From the NCBI RefSeq assembly GCF_003966715.1, contig NZ_AP018907.1:1104001-1168000 (forward strand): a stretch of 64,000 nt of DNA, given 5' to 3'. Under the pieces are notes generated by a model that worked only from the letters and a program-made list of their open reading frames with translations, was not told where the DNA came from and searched no databases. This document shows, in pieces, positions 39,932-48,446 of the stretch. Position numbers and translations under genes: made by a program. The stretch is from Blastochloris tepida (GTDB lineage Bacteria > Pseudomonadota > Alphaproteobacteria > Rhizobiales > Xanthobacteraceae). Position 1 is the stretch's first letter; each line of letters starts with the position of its first letter.

Positions 39932-40906
39932 TCAATTGTTCAGCGCAGCGTCGGTCAGCGCGGCCTGGAAGGATTTTTCGTCTAGGCCGAGCTGGCGGCA
40001 GACCGCCTTCTGCGCGTCGGTCAGCGCGCCGCCCGGGTTCGGGGGCGGGTCGCCGCCGAGCCTGCTCGGGTCGGTGATCTTGGGGAGCGTGGCGAGGAGC
40101 TGCTCGACGCGCTCCTGGCCGCCGGCATCGCGGCACAGCGCGAGGTAGTGCTCGCGGCTCGCCGGCGCGATCTTGCCGTCCTTCACCGCCTGATCGACCA
40201 GCCCCACGCTCTTGGCCTCGCGGTCGGCGGCCTCGCGCTGATTGAGCGCGGTCTCGGCGGCGGTCGCGCGGTTGAGCGCCGCCTGGAGGTCGGCGGTCGG
40301 CGCGAACCGCGTCGGATCGGGCGGCGCATCCGCCTTGGCCTTCAGGGCGGCGATCGCCGCGACGACGTCGGCGTCGGCCGTCGTCGCCGGCACGCCGAGC
40401 GCGGCGCACAGCGCGGTCTTTTCCATCGTGGCTTCATCCTGGGAGTTGAGCGCCGGCAGGCGCAGATTGGGCCGGTTGGTGAGGCCGACCGAGCTGAGCA
40501 CCATGACCCGGCGGGTGGCGGCATCGAACCGGAACGCCGGCGAGACGTACCGGTACGCCTTCGAGGCCACGAGCTGCCGCCCGTGCTCGGTCCATTCGAC
40601 CGCGGCGACGATGCCGCCGTCGCGGGCGGCGAGGCCCTTGATCCAGCCGACCGCCGGGGCCGGTTCGCCCTTGGGCGCGCGCAGCTCGGTGGCGTGCTCG
40701 ATGTCGACCGGCAGATCGGCCGCGCCGGCGCCGAAGGCGGCGACGACGGCGGCGGGATCGTCCACCAGCCACTCCCGGCCATCGCGGCCGCGGATGCGCG
40801 GTCCCGGCGGCAGGATGGCGATCTCCGCCGGTGCATCGCCCTCGGCATTGAGGGCGACGGCGAAGATCGCGCGATCGGCAAGAGAGGTTGCGTCGGCAGC
40901 TGGCAT
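39932..40906 (-). CDS. Mu gpI-like protease/scaffold protein
   Basis: The 324-residue protein has the Mu I pattern: EIAILPPGPRIRGRDGREWL, DLPVDIEHATELRAPKGEPA and YRYVSPAFRFDAATRRVMVL, a prohead serine protease region, then a coiled scaffold region (ADLQAALNRATAAETALNQR) that in Mu is also made separately as Z. Starting at ATG 40906 rather than 40939 is favoured because the late promoter -10 lies at 40918-40913. The mRNA would then begin at or next to the ATG (leaderless). Confidence 0.88.
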   Translation of the reverse strand: MPAADATSLADRAIFAVALNAEGDAPAEIAILPPGPRIRGRDGREWLVDDPAAVVAAFGAGAADLPVDIEHATELRAPKGEPAPAVGWIKGLAARDGGIVAAVEWTEHGRQLVASKAYRYVSPAFRFDAATRRVMVLSSVGLTNRPNLRLPALNSQDEATMEKTALCAALGVPATTADADVVAAIAALKAKADAPPDPTRFAPTADLQAALNRATAAETALNQREAADREAKSVGLVDQAVKDGKIAPASREHYLALCRDAGGQERVEQLLATLPKITDPSRLGGDPPPNPGGALTDAQKAVCRQLGLDEKSFQAALTDAALNN

Positions 40907-40912
40907 GGGGCC

Positions 40913-40960
40913 ACAATGGCGACGCGGGAGGATCGCCATAACCCTGACGGGCGTCAGGGC
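40913..40960 (-). promoter_or_regulatory. Late promoter of the I block (C-activated type)
   Basis: CCCTGACGGGCGTCAGGG is at 40942-40959. On the minus strand CATTGT (40918-40913) lies 22 nt after the palindrome edge, the same spacing as at the other two copies. It matches yANNNT. This corresponds to Mu promoter PI, which also precedes gene I. Confidence 0.72.
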
Positions 40961-41261
40961 GGCCCGGCGGGTCGAGATCGGGCGATCAACCGACCTGCGG
41001 CGATGCGCTCCGCACCCCGTCCCGCAAAATCGACGTTAAAGCCGGATTGAAAGTGATGGAGGCCGATCGCGCCGGTCGGACCTCGGTGGTGCGCTCGCCG
41101 CGAAACGGCCGCCAGCGGCGATCCTGAGGGCTTCGGCTCGGCGGCTCGGTTCGACGCTCACGGGCCGTTGCCGGCAGTGCCGGAGCGGCCTATATTCAGA
41201 GCGGCGCCGAGCCATGGATGACCGGGCTTGCCCGTGGAGGGGGATCCGACCTCCCGGCGCC
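40961..41261. other. 301-bp non-coding region between F and I
   Basis: No gene with a ribosome-binding site is seen. The right part may end the lys-to-F transcript; CGGGCTTGCCCG (about 41223-41234) can pair but has no T run. The left edge holds the late promoter. Confidence 0.4.
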
Positions 41262-42551
41262 TCATTCCCCACCATCCCCGTCCGTCCCATTTTCGCGAGC
41301 CTGAGCGGTGCGCCGCGCCGCATCGACCTGCTCGGGGCGGGCGCGCCGCCAGCTCTTCAGGTACACCTCGCGGCCGTCGCCGGTGCGGTGGAGCACGGCG
41401 ACCCACGGCTTGCCGCCGCGCTCGACATGGACTTCCAGTTCGACGCCGTCGCGCACGATGAGGTCGGTGCCCTCCAGCGCGGCCTGCACCGCCTCGTAAT
41501 CGGCCTGCGTGAGTGCCTGCCCGCCAAGCCGCGTCAGGCGCCGGCGCGCCTGCTTGTCGGCGTCGGCGACCGAGAACAGCACCGTGCGCGTCTGCACGCC
41601 CAATTGCTGCGCCAGGCGCTCCGGCAGCACCGCGACCGGCGTTGCGACCGAGCCCAATTGGCGCATGGCCGCTTCGGTCTGGCGCCGGTAGTCGTAGCCG
41701 AGCAGGGCCTCCCGGATCCAGCGGAACAGCGGCGAGCCGATGAGATCGGCGACCGCATTGCGACGTCGCTCTTCGGGCATCGCGTCGAGCGCGCCGGACA
41801 GCAGCCGGCCGGCCTCCTTGCCGCGCTCCAGGCCCGGATTGCCGTCCCATCCCGGATCGATGCCGCGCGGCACCGCGCGCGCCTCGCCGGTGCGCCGGTT
41901 GGTCCAGACCTTGGTCTCGCCCTCGTGCGGCGGACGCCGCGTCGGATCGTAGCCCTTCTGCTCGGCCTCCCACGCCGAGATCTGGCGCGTGCCGCACTGG
42001 CAGCCCCAGCCGTTCGGCGGATAGTGGGTCTGCCACCACGGATCCTCGACCGGCAGGATGGTGCCGACCCAGCTCAGATGTTCCGGCCGCTTGTCGCGCG
42101 CCGTCGACATCTCGTAGAGCAGATACGGCAGCACCTCGCGGGTGCGCCACGTGCGCTCCCATTCGCCCGCCGCGCGGGCGGCGCGGATGTTGGCCCAGTA
42201 GATCAGCCTGAGGCGGCGCGGCGAGCCGAGCTGCACCAGCGAGGGCCGCCCGGTCAGCGGGTCGAGGACGGTCTTCTGCCCCCACCAGCCCTTGCGGACC
42301 AGGATCGGCTCCAGCTCGCGGCGGAACTGGTCGAAATCCTGCCGCTCGTCGATCGCCTTCCGGACGGCCTTGAAGATGTCTTCAAGCACGTCGAAGCCGG
42401 CGGTCTTGGCCACCGACCAGGCGTGCGCGTACTCCGGCGGCGTGATCTCGGCCCAGTGATAGGTCGGCCGGATCCGGCGGCGCTCGAAGAACCGCCGCAC
42501 CTCCTCGGGCGGCCTCCGGAATGGATTGTCGCCATCACTCTCCTGGGCCAT
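41262..42551 (-). CDS. Minor head protein F (SPP1 gp7 / Mu F family)
   Basis: The 429-residue protein carries the phage head morphogenesis signature around RLIYWANIRAARAAGEWERT and HYPPNGWGCQCGTRQISAWE. It starts DNA packaging-related head assembly and may stay near the portal. The C-terminal part (AQARRRLTRLGG ... ELEVHVERGGKPW) resembles phage-Barnase-EndoU-type extensions seen in some F proteins, but no catalytic pattern is certain. TGATG-type coupling joins it to the portal gene. Confidence 0.9.
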   Translation of the reverse strand: MAQESDGDNPFRRPPEEVRRFFERRRIRPTYHWAEITPPEYAHAWSVAKTAGFDVLEDIFKAVRKAIDERQDFDQFRRELEPILVRKGWWGQKTVLDPLTGRPSLVQLGSPRRLRLIYWANIRAARAAGEWERTWRTREVLPYLLYEMSTARDKRPEHLSWVGTILPVEDPWWQTHYPPNGWGCQCGTRQISAWEAEQKGYDPTRRPPHEGETKVWTNRRTGEARAVPRGIDPGWDGNPGLERGKEAGRLLSGALDAMPEERRRNAVADLIGSPLFRWIREALLGYDYRRQTEAAMRQLGSVATPVAVLPERLAQQLGVQTRTVLFSVADADKQARRRLTRLGGQALTQADYEAVQAALEGTDLIVRDGVELEVHVERGGKPWVAVLHRTGDGREVYLKSWRRARPEQVDAARRTAQARENGTDGDGGE

Positions 42552-44158
42552 CAGCCGGCCTCGCCGAGCCCGCGCGCCTTGAGGATCTGCACCAGCAGGG
42601 CCGCCGCCAACGGCCGGGCATCCTGCTGCGCCGCCAGGCCGGCGAGCCCGGCGAGGAATTCATCATAGCTCGTGGCCCGTTCAGCGAGGTCGAGCACCGG
42701 ACGCACCAGCGGCCCGAGCTGCCGTTCCCAGTCGGCGATGCCGTCCGCGATCAGTGCGTCGGTCTCGTCACCGCTCGCCTGGAACGCGTTCAGCGCCGGG
42801 GCGCCGCAGCACGGGCAGCCCCGCAGATGATTGAGCCCGTGATCGGATCCCTGGCGCGCCGCCGGCGCCGGCGGCGTCTCCGCCACCGACAGCGCGCCGG
42901 CCTCGCCGGCGATGCGCCGGCCGAGCAGCACCGCGCCGGGGTCGGGATCGGCAAAGCCGAGGCGATCGCGCACCTCGCTCATCTCGACGTCGAGCCCGAC
43001 CGGCACCAGCGCCGACAGCACGCTCGACAGCGCGGCGATGTCCTCGGGCTCCACCACCGGGAACCGCACCGAAGGATAGGCGGCCTGCGGCCCATGATTG
43101 AGATCGATGTACGGCCGGATCAGGCAGGCATTGACGGTCGCCGCCATCTGCCGGGCGTCGGCGCCGAGGATGTCGAGGCGGACCTCGTTGTGCTCCTTCG
43201 AGACGGCATGGCCGCCGGCGATCGCGTCGGTGGTGGTGGTCTGGCCGAGCACGCCCTTGGACACCTGCTCATCCAGGAAGCGCGCCATCTTCTCGAACAC
43301 GGCGTCGCCGGTCGCCTCGGCCGCGACGAACTCGACCGCCATCGACTCCGGGATGATCGCCGCCGCGTCGCTGCCGATGTCGCGGACGGCGCGCAGCAGC
43401 ACCGCCTTGTCGGCCTCGCTCGCGCCCGGGCCGTACTTTCCGACCCGGAACGGCATGCCGTAAATTTCCAGGAACGTCGCCCAGTCGCGCAAGCTGAACG
43501 CCTTGAGCGTGAACGCCCACAGCGCCAGCCGCGCCAGGCCGCCGCGGATCGGCAGGCCGCTCTTGAGCCGCGGCACATGGGTGATGAACTTGAAGGCCGG
43601 CAGCGGCTCGCCCTCGGTCGGCGCGGCCTCGGTACGCAGCAGCACCCGGCGCCGGGTCTCGCGATCGAACACGAAGTGCCGCTGGTCGCGCCAGACGTAC
43701 GACGCCGGCCGCCACTGCCGTTCGCTGGTGTCCCACAGGATCTCGACGACGGCGAAGCCCTTGCCGAGCGCATCGAGACAGTCCTCGACCATGTCGACGA
43801 AGGCGGGGGCCTCGACCAGGGCGCGCACCTCGTCGGCGATCGCCTGGTCGGCCGCCGCGTCGCTCGCGGCGATCACCTTCGGCGTGATGCCGGAGAGCGC
43901 GCGCTTGCGGGTGCCGAGCACCGCCGCATAGTGCAGATCGCGCTCCTCCATCTCCTCGGCGAGCGTGAGGAAGTCGGTGGTGTCGTTCTCGTTGGCGGCC
44001 CGCAGCACCCGCGCGATGCGGGCCGGCGTGAGACCGGACGCCAGACTGTCCTCGAAGATCCGGCGCACGCCGGTGACGGTCGGCGCCGCCTCCTCGCGGC
44101 CGAGCGTCCGGCGGCGCAGCGGCTGGCCGAACTGGTCGTACAGGGTGGTCTCGGCCAT
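42551..44158 (-). CDS. Portal protein (Mu gp29, DUF935 family)
   Basis: The 535-residue portal protein contains LYDQFGQPLRRRTLGREEAA, ARVLRAANENDTTDFLTLAE, CLDALGKGFAVVEILWDTSE and LLRTEAAPTEGEPLPAFKFI, all DUF935 marks. It forms the dodecameric channel for DNA. A CPCCGAPAL Cys cluster lies near residue 453, unusual for a portal. Confidence 0.94.
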   Translation of the reverse strand: MAETTLYDQFGQPLRRRTLGREEAAPTVTGVRRIFEDSLASGLTPARIARVLRAANENDTTDFLTLAEEMEERDLHYAAVLGTRKRALSGITPKVIAASDAAADQAIADEVRALVEAPAFVDMVEDCLDALGKGFAVVEILWDTSERQWRPASYVWRDQRHFVFDRETRRRVLLRTEAAPTEGEPLPAFKFITHVPRLKSGLPIRGGLARLALWAFTLKAFSLRDWATFLEIYGMPFRVGKYGPGASEADKAVLLRAVRDIGSDAAAIIPESMAVEFVAAEATGDAVFEKMARFLDEQVSKGVLGQTTTTDAIAGGHAVSKEHNEVRLDILGADARQMAATVNACLIRPYIDLNHGPQAAYPSVRFPVVEPEDIAALSSVLSALVPVGLDVEMSEVRDRLGFADPDPGAVLLGRRIAGEAGALSVAETPPAPAARQGSDHGLNHLRGCPCCGAPALNAFQASGDETDALIADGIADWERQLGPLVRPVLDLAERATSYDEFLAGLAGLAAQQDARPLAAALLVQILKARGLGEAG

Positions 44159-44182
44159 TCTCGCCTCCTGAAGATCGGCCGC

Positions 44183-45850
44183 CTACCAGAGCGCGCCGCC
44201 GCGGCGCCGAAAGATGTCCCGGTCCTCGGCCTCGCGCGCCTGCCAGGGCGGCGCCACGCCGGCCGGCCGGTCGAGATCGGATGCCGGCGTGTAGGCGTAC
44301 ATCGGAAGGTTTGCCCGCGACGCCGCATAGCCGAGCGCCCCGGCGATCGCCGTGTCGCCATGCCGGTTGAAGCCGTCGGCGCCCTTGGTGGAATGGTCGT
44401 CCGGAACCTTGATGATGCCGCCGACATACTGGAGGCCCTGGTGGTCGCGCAGGATGTCCTCGTCGGCCGGGAGCACGACGGTCCGATCGCTGAACGCCTC
44501 GATATAGGCCGGCATGTTGGCCCGGTACCACTCGAGCGAGAGCTTCACTTCCACAATGCTGGCGCCGAACTTCTGCGCCGCGGCCTCGGCGAGGTATGCG
44601 CCGTTCCCGGTCGCGTCGAGCATGCCGCCGGACATCCTCGGCAGCCGCTCGACGAGATAGAACAGCACCATCCGCTGCACATCGAACGGTGCATTCCGAA
44701 GCTCCAGGACGAGCTTGGCCCGGCGCACCAGGTCGCGACCGATCTCGAAGGGCACCACGGCGGTCAGGTCGCCAGACCGGGCGAAGTCCTCTCCGAACAC
44801 GTGCGCGCGGTCCCGGTCCAGCGTGGCGAGGATCGGCTTCAGCCGGTCCTCGCAGAAGTCCTGCGCGGTGCGCTTGCGGGTCTCCTCGGGGGCGTTCTTC
44901 AGGTCGTCGGAGCACGTCCACCTGACGACCGGAATGCCCTGCTGCTGGCATGCCTCGATCTGCACCCGGGTGAGCGCGGCTCCCTCGGCTTCGGCGGGGA
45001 TCGCGTCCAGCTCCTGCCGCATCGCCGCGGTGCGCGGGCCGTAGGCGCCACGGATCTTCGCTTCCCAGGCGACCTCGGCCTCCCGCGTCCACCGCTTGCC
45101 GCGGATCAGGCACACGCGCCTGTACAGGCCGTTCTCGACCGCCTTCGAGAACGGGATATCGTGGACCGAGAACGGCGTCTTCTTGGCCCGTGCCTCGCGC
45201 ACCAGGTCATTGAAGGGATTGAGGACGCCGTTGTGGGTGCTGATGACGCGAATCTTGCCGCCCCAGATCAGCAGCGCGTTGACGCTGTCGAGCACGGCGC
45301 GAACGTCCTTGTGGAAGGCCGCCTCGTCGATGCACACGGTGCCCTGCAGGCCGCGGATGTTCTCGGGGCGCGAAGAGAGCGCTTCGACACGGCATCCGGA
45401 CGCGAAGCGCACGCGGAACGCCGAGATCAGGCTGGTGGTGCCATCCTCGCGCTGGTCCTCGAACAGGAACTCCTCGACCGCGCCCAGCTCCTTGGCGACA
45501 ACCTTCGCGAAGTGAGCCACATAGCCGACGAACTCGCGCCCCTTGTCCTTGGTGTCGCCGATGTAGAAGCAGTTCTGGCCGCCTGCTGACTTCTTGGCGG
45601 CGGCGATGAGCGTATGGTCCAGCGCCTCTGCGAAGGTGATCCCTGTGCGGCGTCCCTTCACGCCGAGCTTGAGGTCCGACGCGTCGGCAATCCACTCGGC
45701 CTGGTGCGCCATGAGCACACCGTCCGCCAACGGGTCGAGAGTCTCGGGCACGTCGCCGCCGCGCGGCAGGTCGCCCGGCAGAACGGCGGCCGGGCTCCGC
45801 TCCAGCACCGGGGCGCCGGCGATGCGGTCAGGATCCGGCAGCATCGGCAT
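44183..45850 (-). CDS. Terminase large subunit (Mu gp28 family)
   Basis: The 555-residue packaging motor has an ATPase region with Walker-A-like KGRRTGITFAEAL (about 64-76), Walker B TVCIDEAAF (about 171-179), and a C-terminal RNase H-like nuclease (GEDFARSGDLTAVVPFE; MLDATGNGAYLAEAAA; NRHGDTAIAGALGYA). It packages phage DNA after cutting in adjacent host DNA. It overlaps gp27 by 23 bp. Confidence 0.94.
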   Translation of the reverse strand: MPMLPDPDRIAGAPVLERSPAAVLPGDLPRGGDVPETLDPLADGVLMAHQAEWIADASDLKLGVKGRRTGITFAEALDHTLIAAAKKSAGGQNCFYIGDTKDKGREFVGYVAHFAKVVAKELGAVEEFLFEDQREDGTTSLISAFRVRFASGCRVEALSSRPENIRGLQGTVCIDEAAFHKDVRAVLDSVNALLIWGGKIRVISTHNGVLNPFNDLVREARAKKTPFSVHDIPFSKAVENGLYRRVCLIRGKRWTREAEVAWEAKIRGAYGPRTAAMRQELDAIPAEAEGAALTRVQIEACQQQGIPVVRWTCSDDLKNAPEETRKRTAQDFCEDRLKPILATLDRDRAHVFGEDFARSGDLTAVVPFEIGRDLVRRAKLVLELRNAPFDVQRMVLFYLVERLPRMSGGMLDATGNGAYLAEAAAQKFGASIVEVKLSLEWYRANMPAYIEAFSDRTVVLPADEDILRDHQGLQYVGGIIKVPDDHSTKGADGFNRHGDTAIAGALGYAASRANLPMYAYTPASDLDRPAGVAPPWQAREAEDRDIFRRRGGALW

Positions 45851-46439
45851 CGCCCGTCTCCTTCGGCCGGATGCCCAGGAACTCGCGGCGGAGCTGGGCG
45901 ATGGCGTCGGCCGACAGGCCTCCCTCCCGCGCGACCTCCAGGACCCGCTCCGTCTTCTGCTCGAAAGCCTCGTCGAGCTTGCGGCGGCGCTCGGTCGATG
46001 CCTTCTGCGAGGTGACCGCAGCGCGAAGGGCCTCTGCCGCAGCTTTCAGCTCCTTCGCCGTGACGTCATCCTGGTCAAGGCGCCGCAGGTGCCGAAACAC
46101 GGCCGCCTTGATGCTCTCGGCGACGGCGATCGTCAGCTCGTCCGTCTCGGCCGCTCCCATCCGATCGGCGATTGCCGCCGCATAGCGGGTGGTCTCGTCG
46201 AGATCACGAAGCAGCTGGGCCTGGGCGATGGAGTACCGATTGAAGGTGCTCGCCGCGATCGGCTGCACCGGCACGCCGATCTCCCGCGAGCGTGCCTGGA
46301 GACGCTCGTTGAACTCTGCGCAGATGTCCTTCGCCGCCCGTTTGCGCGCCTGCAGCTCGGCGTTGGCCCACACGACGATGTCGGTGAACTCGTCCGGAAG
46401 CATCTCGATCGACGACAGCCGCCCGCGCCCCTCCACCAT
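45828..46439 (-). CDS. Terminase small subunit (Mu gp27, DUF3486)
   Basis: The 203-residue protein has the DUF3486 layout: GRGRLSSIEMLPDEFTDIVV, QPIAASTFNRYSIAQAQLLR and a long helical region. It should recognise the pac site at the phage end and recruit the large subunit. Confidence 0.92.
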   Translation of the reverse strand: MVEGRGRLSSIEMLPDEFTDIVVWANAELQARKRAAKDICAEFNERLQARSREIGVPVQPIAASTFNRYSIAQAQLLRDLDETTRYAAAIADRMGAAETDELTIAVAESIKAAVFRHLRRLDQDDVTAKELKAAAEALRAAVTSQKASTERRRKLDEAFEQKTERVLEVAREGGLSADAIAQLRREFLGIRPKETGDADAAGS

Positions 46440-46448
46440 CTCGGCCTC

Positions 46449-46760
46449 TCAAACACTCGGTGGGGACGGACGCTTGACCGCGTCGAGCACGGCGCGCTGT
46501 GCGACGTGATCCTCGCCACGGCTCGTCAGGGCAGCCACGAGCACCGACCCGGCCTCGGTCACGGTGACCGCACCGATCTGCTCCAGGTACCGAATCTCCG
46601 CGTGAACCCACTCGCGCGTACGACGGATGCCGAAACCTTCGAGCGACAGCCGAAGCAAATCGGAATGCAGCCGAAAATCCGGCTGGCCGGCAAGCGTCCG
46701 GAGGATGATCAGCCGCGCTTCCTCGCGGATGAGCCGTTCCATGCTGTTGCCAATGTTCAT
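46449..46760 (-). CDS. VpaChn25_0724-type phage protein (Mu gp26 position)
   Basis: The 103-residue protein (REEARLIILRTLAGQPDFRL, DLLRLSLEGFGIRRTREWV, RYLEQIGAVTVTEAG) is a winged-helix-like protein common in Mu-type phages at this spot. Possible DNA-binding or packaging role; not known. Confidence 0.87.
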   Translation of the reverse strand: MNIGNSMERLIREEARLIILRTLAGQPDFRLHSDLLRLSLEGFGIRRTREWVHAEIRYLEQIGAVTVTEAGSVLVAALTSRGEDHVAQRAVLDAVKRPSPPSV

Positions 46761-47059
46761 CGGCGCGCCTGTTCGAGCAGGAATTCCTGGAGCCTGTCGG
46801 AGATCGCCGCCACCGGCTTGAGCTGCTCGGCGAGCACCCGAATTTCGCCGCGCATGTCGGTGATCGAGATCTCCATCCGGTGACTGGTGTCCTTATCGGG
46901 CAGATGGGCGATCTCGCCCTCGACCGCGGCGAGCCGGCGATCGATCCCCTCCACCTTGTCCGTCGTCGCCTTGTTTCTGGCAGAGACCCAGGAATAGATC
47001 GCCGACCCGACCGCGAACAGGAGCGTCGCAACCTTCAGCGTCGTGTCGAGGTCCATCAC
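46757..47059 (-). CDS. DUF2730 membrane protein (Mu gp25)
   Basis: The 100-residue protein has one N-terminal membrane segment (about 6-26) and a coiled region (GIDRRLAAVEGEIAHLPDKD). It matches DUF2730, conserved in Mu-like phages next to the terminase. It overlaps its neighbours by 4 bp on both sides. Role unknown. Confidence 0.88.
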   Translation of the reverse strand: MMDLDTTLKVATLLFAVGSAIYSWVSARNKATTDKVEGIDRRLAAVEGEIAHLPDKDTSHRMEISITDMRGEIRVLAEQLKPVAAISDRLQEFLLEQARR

Positions 47060-47328
47060 TCCGCCCCCCCGATCGCCCGCACCGCCGCGGCGCGCCTAGT
47101 CTCGCACGTCCGCAACGCCGTCCGATCGCGGTTCCACGCGCTGGTGGTCTCGGCCTCGGTGAGGTCGCGATCGGGCAGCGTCACCGGATCGGCGCATTTC
47201 TGCTTCGCCTCCGCCGGCACGCTTGGCTGCGCGAGCTCGGTCCTGATCGTCGGCCTATCGGGCGCCGTTGAGCAACCTGACACGGTCGCGGCCGATGCCG
47301 CAGCGATCACCCCCAGCCAGCGCGGCAT
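47056..47328 (-). CDS. Rz1-like outer-membrane spanin lipoprotein
   Basis: The 90-residue protein has a lipoprotein signal (GVIAAASAATVSGC, lipidated Cys at residue 19) and a Pro-containing mature part. It starts inside the upstream Rz-like gene (74-bp overlap in another frame), the classical nested Rz/Rz1 arrangement. With Rz it fuses the inner and outer membranes at lysis. Confidence 0.82.
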   Translation of the reverse strand: MPRWLGVIAAASAATVSGCSTAPDRPTIRTELAQPSVPAEAKQKCADPVTLPDRDLTEAETTSAWNRDRTALRTCETRRAAAVRAIGGAE

Positions 47329-47608
47329 TTCGCGTCTCCAAATCCTTCAATTCACTTTCAAGGCGGTCCTGCGCCGCCTTGATTTCGGCGTCCGCGGCCA
47401 TCGCCGCCTGGGCCTGTGCCGCCTGGGCGCGGGCGACGGCGGCGTTGGACCGCTCGATCTCGCTGCGCCAATGAGCATCGCGTTCGGCGCGCGCGGCCTC
47501 GATCCAGCCGTCGATCACCGCCGCCGTGCGCCAAGCGCCGAGGCCACCGAGCGCGATCAGGGCGGAGATCACGAGTGCTGCCATCGCGACGCGATCGAGC
47601 GCGATCAT
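47255..47608 (-). CDS. Rz-like inner-membrane spanin
   Basis: The 117-residue protein has one N-terminal membrane segment (VAMAALVISALIALGGLGAW) followed by a long Ala/Arg/Glu-rich coiled coil (SNAAVARAQAAQAQAAMAAD), as i-spanins have. Its start is coupled to the endolysin stop (TGATG) and it contains the Rz1 start. Confidence 0.82.
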   Translation of the reverse strand: MIALDRVAMAALVISALIALGGLGAWRTAAVIDGWIEAARAERDAHWRSEIERSNAAVARAQAAQAQAAMAADAEIKAAQDRLESELKDLETRNAALAGGDRCGIGRDRVRLLNGAR

Positions 47609-48369
47609 CACGCGGTTCCCTTGCCAGGGTCGCCGCCGGCGCTGCCCTCGGCGGGCCAGTCGTCGACTTCGTCGACTTCGTCGATCTCGTCGATTTCGGG
47701 GGGCTCGGCGGGCGCGGCGGCGCGACGGCGCGGCCACCAGTCCGGCAGCGGCCGGCCGGCGTCGTCCCACCGCGCGTACAGCGCATAGAGCGCGCCGGCC
47801 AGGATCGCGGCGCCGATGATCGCGCCGAGCACCGTGCCGCTGCTGATGTGGCCGTCCGCCTGCTGCATCTGGCTGGCCAGCTCGCTGCCCTGATCGGCCA
47901 GGAGGCCGAGGCCGCCGCCGGCCGACACCACCGAGCCCTGCACCGTGCGCGAGCGCTTGAGTTCGACGGCGGCGCGCGCCGGATACTGGCGCCAGGGCAA
48001 CTGCCAATGCGGCGAATCCCAGCTGCCCTTCCAGTCGCCGCCCCATTCGATCGGCACGCCCAGTTCGCGAGCGGCGCGTTTCATGGCGTTCTCGATGGCG
48101 GCGTGCTGATCCCACAGCGTCCGCTTGCCCTCGACCACCACCAGGTCGACCGCATGGCCGAAGCCGTTCTTGGCGGCGAGATGCCGCGAGTTCATGGTCT
48201 TGGACTTGCCGGCATCCTTCAGCTCGCGCTGCCGCGTCGTCGAGCGCACGCCCTCCACGACCATGAAGCGGCGGGAGCACAGTTCGGCCGCGCGCTCGAC
48301 GACGCGGACGAGATCGGGATGGACGCCGGCCAGACGCTGGCGGTCGCGCTCGGTGAGCTGAAAGGACAT
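47608..48369 (-). CDS. Endolysin (peptidase M15 type) with C-terminal membrane segment
   Basis: The 253-residue protein has an N-terminal M15/VanY-type L-Ala-D-Glu or D-Ala-D-Ala peptidase (about 1-135). The zinc site is SRHLAAKNGFGHAVDLVVVE (S-x-H ... H-x-x-D) and the later His is in DSPHWQLPW. A hydrophobic segment follows (about 182-202, LGAIIGAAILAGALYALYAR), then an acidic tail rich in Glu-Ile-Asp. The membrane segment is not usual for this enzyme and may mean that holin and endolysin functions are joined. It is the first gene after late promoter 48399-48446. Confidence 0.85.
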   Translation of the reverse strand: MSFQLTERDRQRLAGVHPDLVRVVERAAELCSRRFMVVEGVRSTTRQRELKDAGKSKTMNSRHLAAKNGFGHAVDLVVVEGKRTLWDQHAAIENAMKRAARELGVPIEWGGDWKGSWDSPHWQLPWRQYPARAAVELKRSRTVQGSVVSAGGGLGLLADQGSELASQMQQADGHISSGTVLGAIIGAAILAGALYALYARWDDAGRPLPDWWPRRRAAAPAEPPEIDEIDEVDEVDDWPAEGSAGGDPGKGTA

Positions 48370-48398
48370 GATGGCGCCCTGCGGTTTGATGTGCGGGC

Positions 48399-48446
48399 AC
48401 CCTACGCGGGCTGCAGCTTCGCCATCACCCTGACGGGCGTCAGGGT
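48399..48446 (-). promoter_or_regulatory. Late promoter of the lysis/head block (C-activated type)
   Basis: Palindrome CCCTGACGGGCGTCAGGG (48428-48445), extended here to ACCC...GGGT, abuts the stop of the activator gene. On the minus strand TAGGGT (48404-48399) lies 22 nt beyond it. This corresponds to Mu promoter Plys, located between gene C and lys. Leader length to the endolysin ATG is about 23 nt. Confidence 0.77.

Noticed and set aside
42521..45589. Long plus-strand open frame (1022 codons) across portal and terminase genes
   Set aside because: It is antisense to two clear phage genes, has a His/Arg/Gly-rich composition typical of a GC-rich antisense frame, and lacks a ribosome-binding site.
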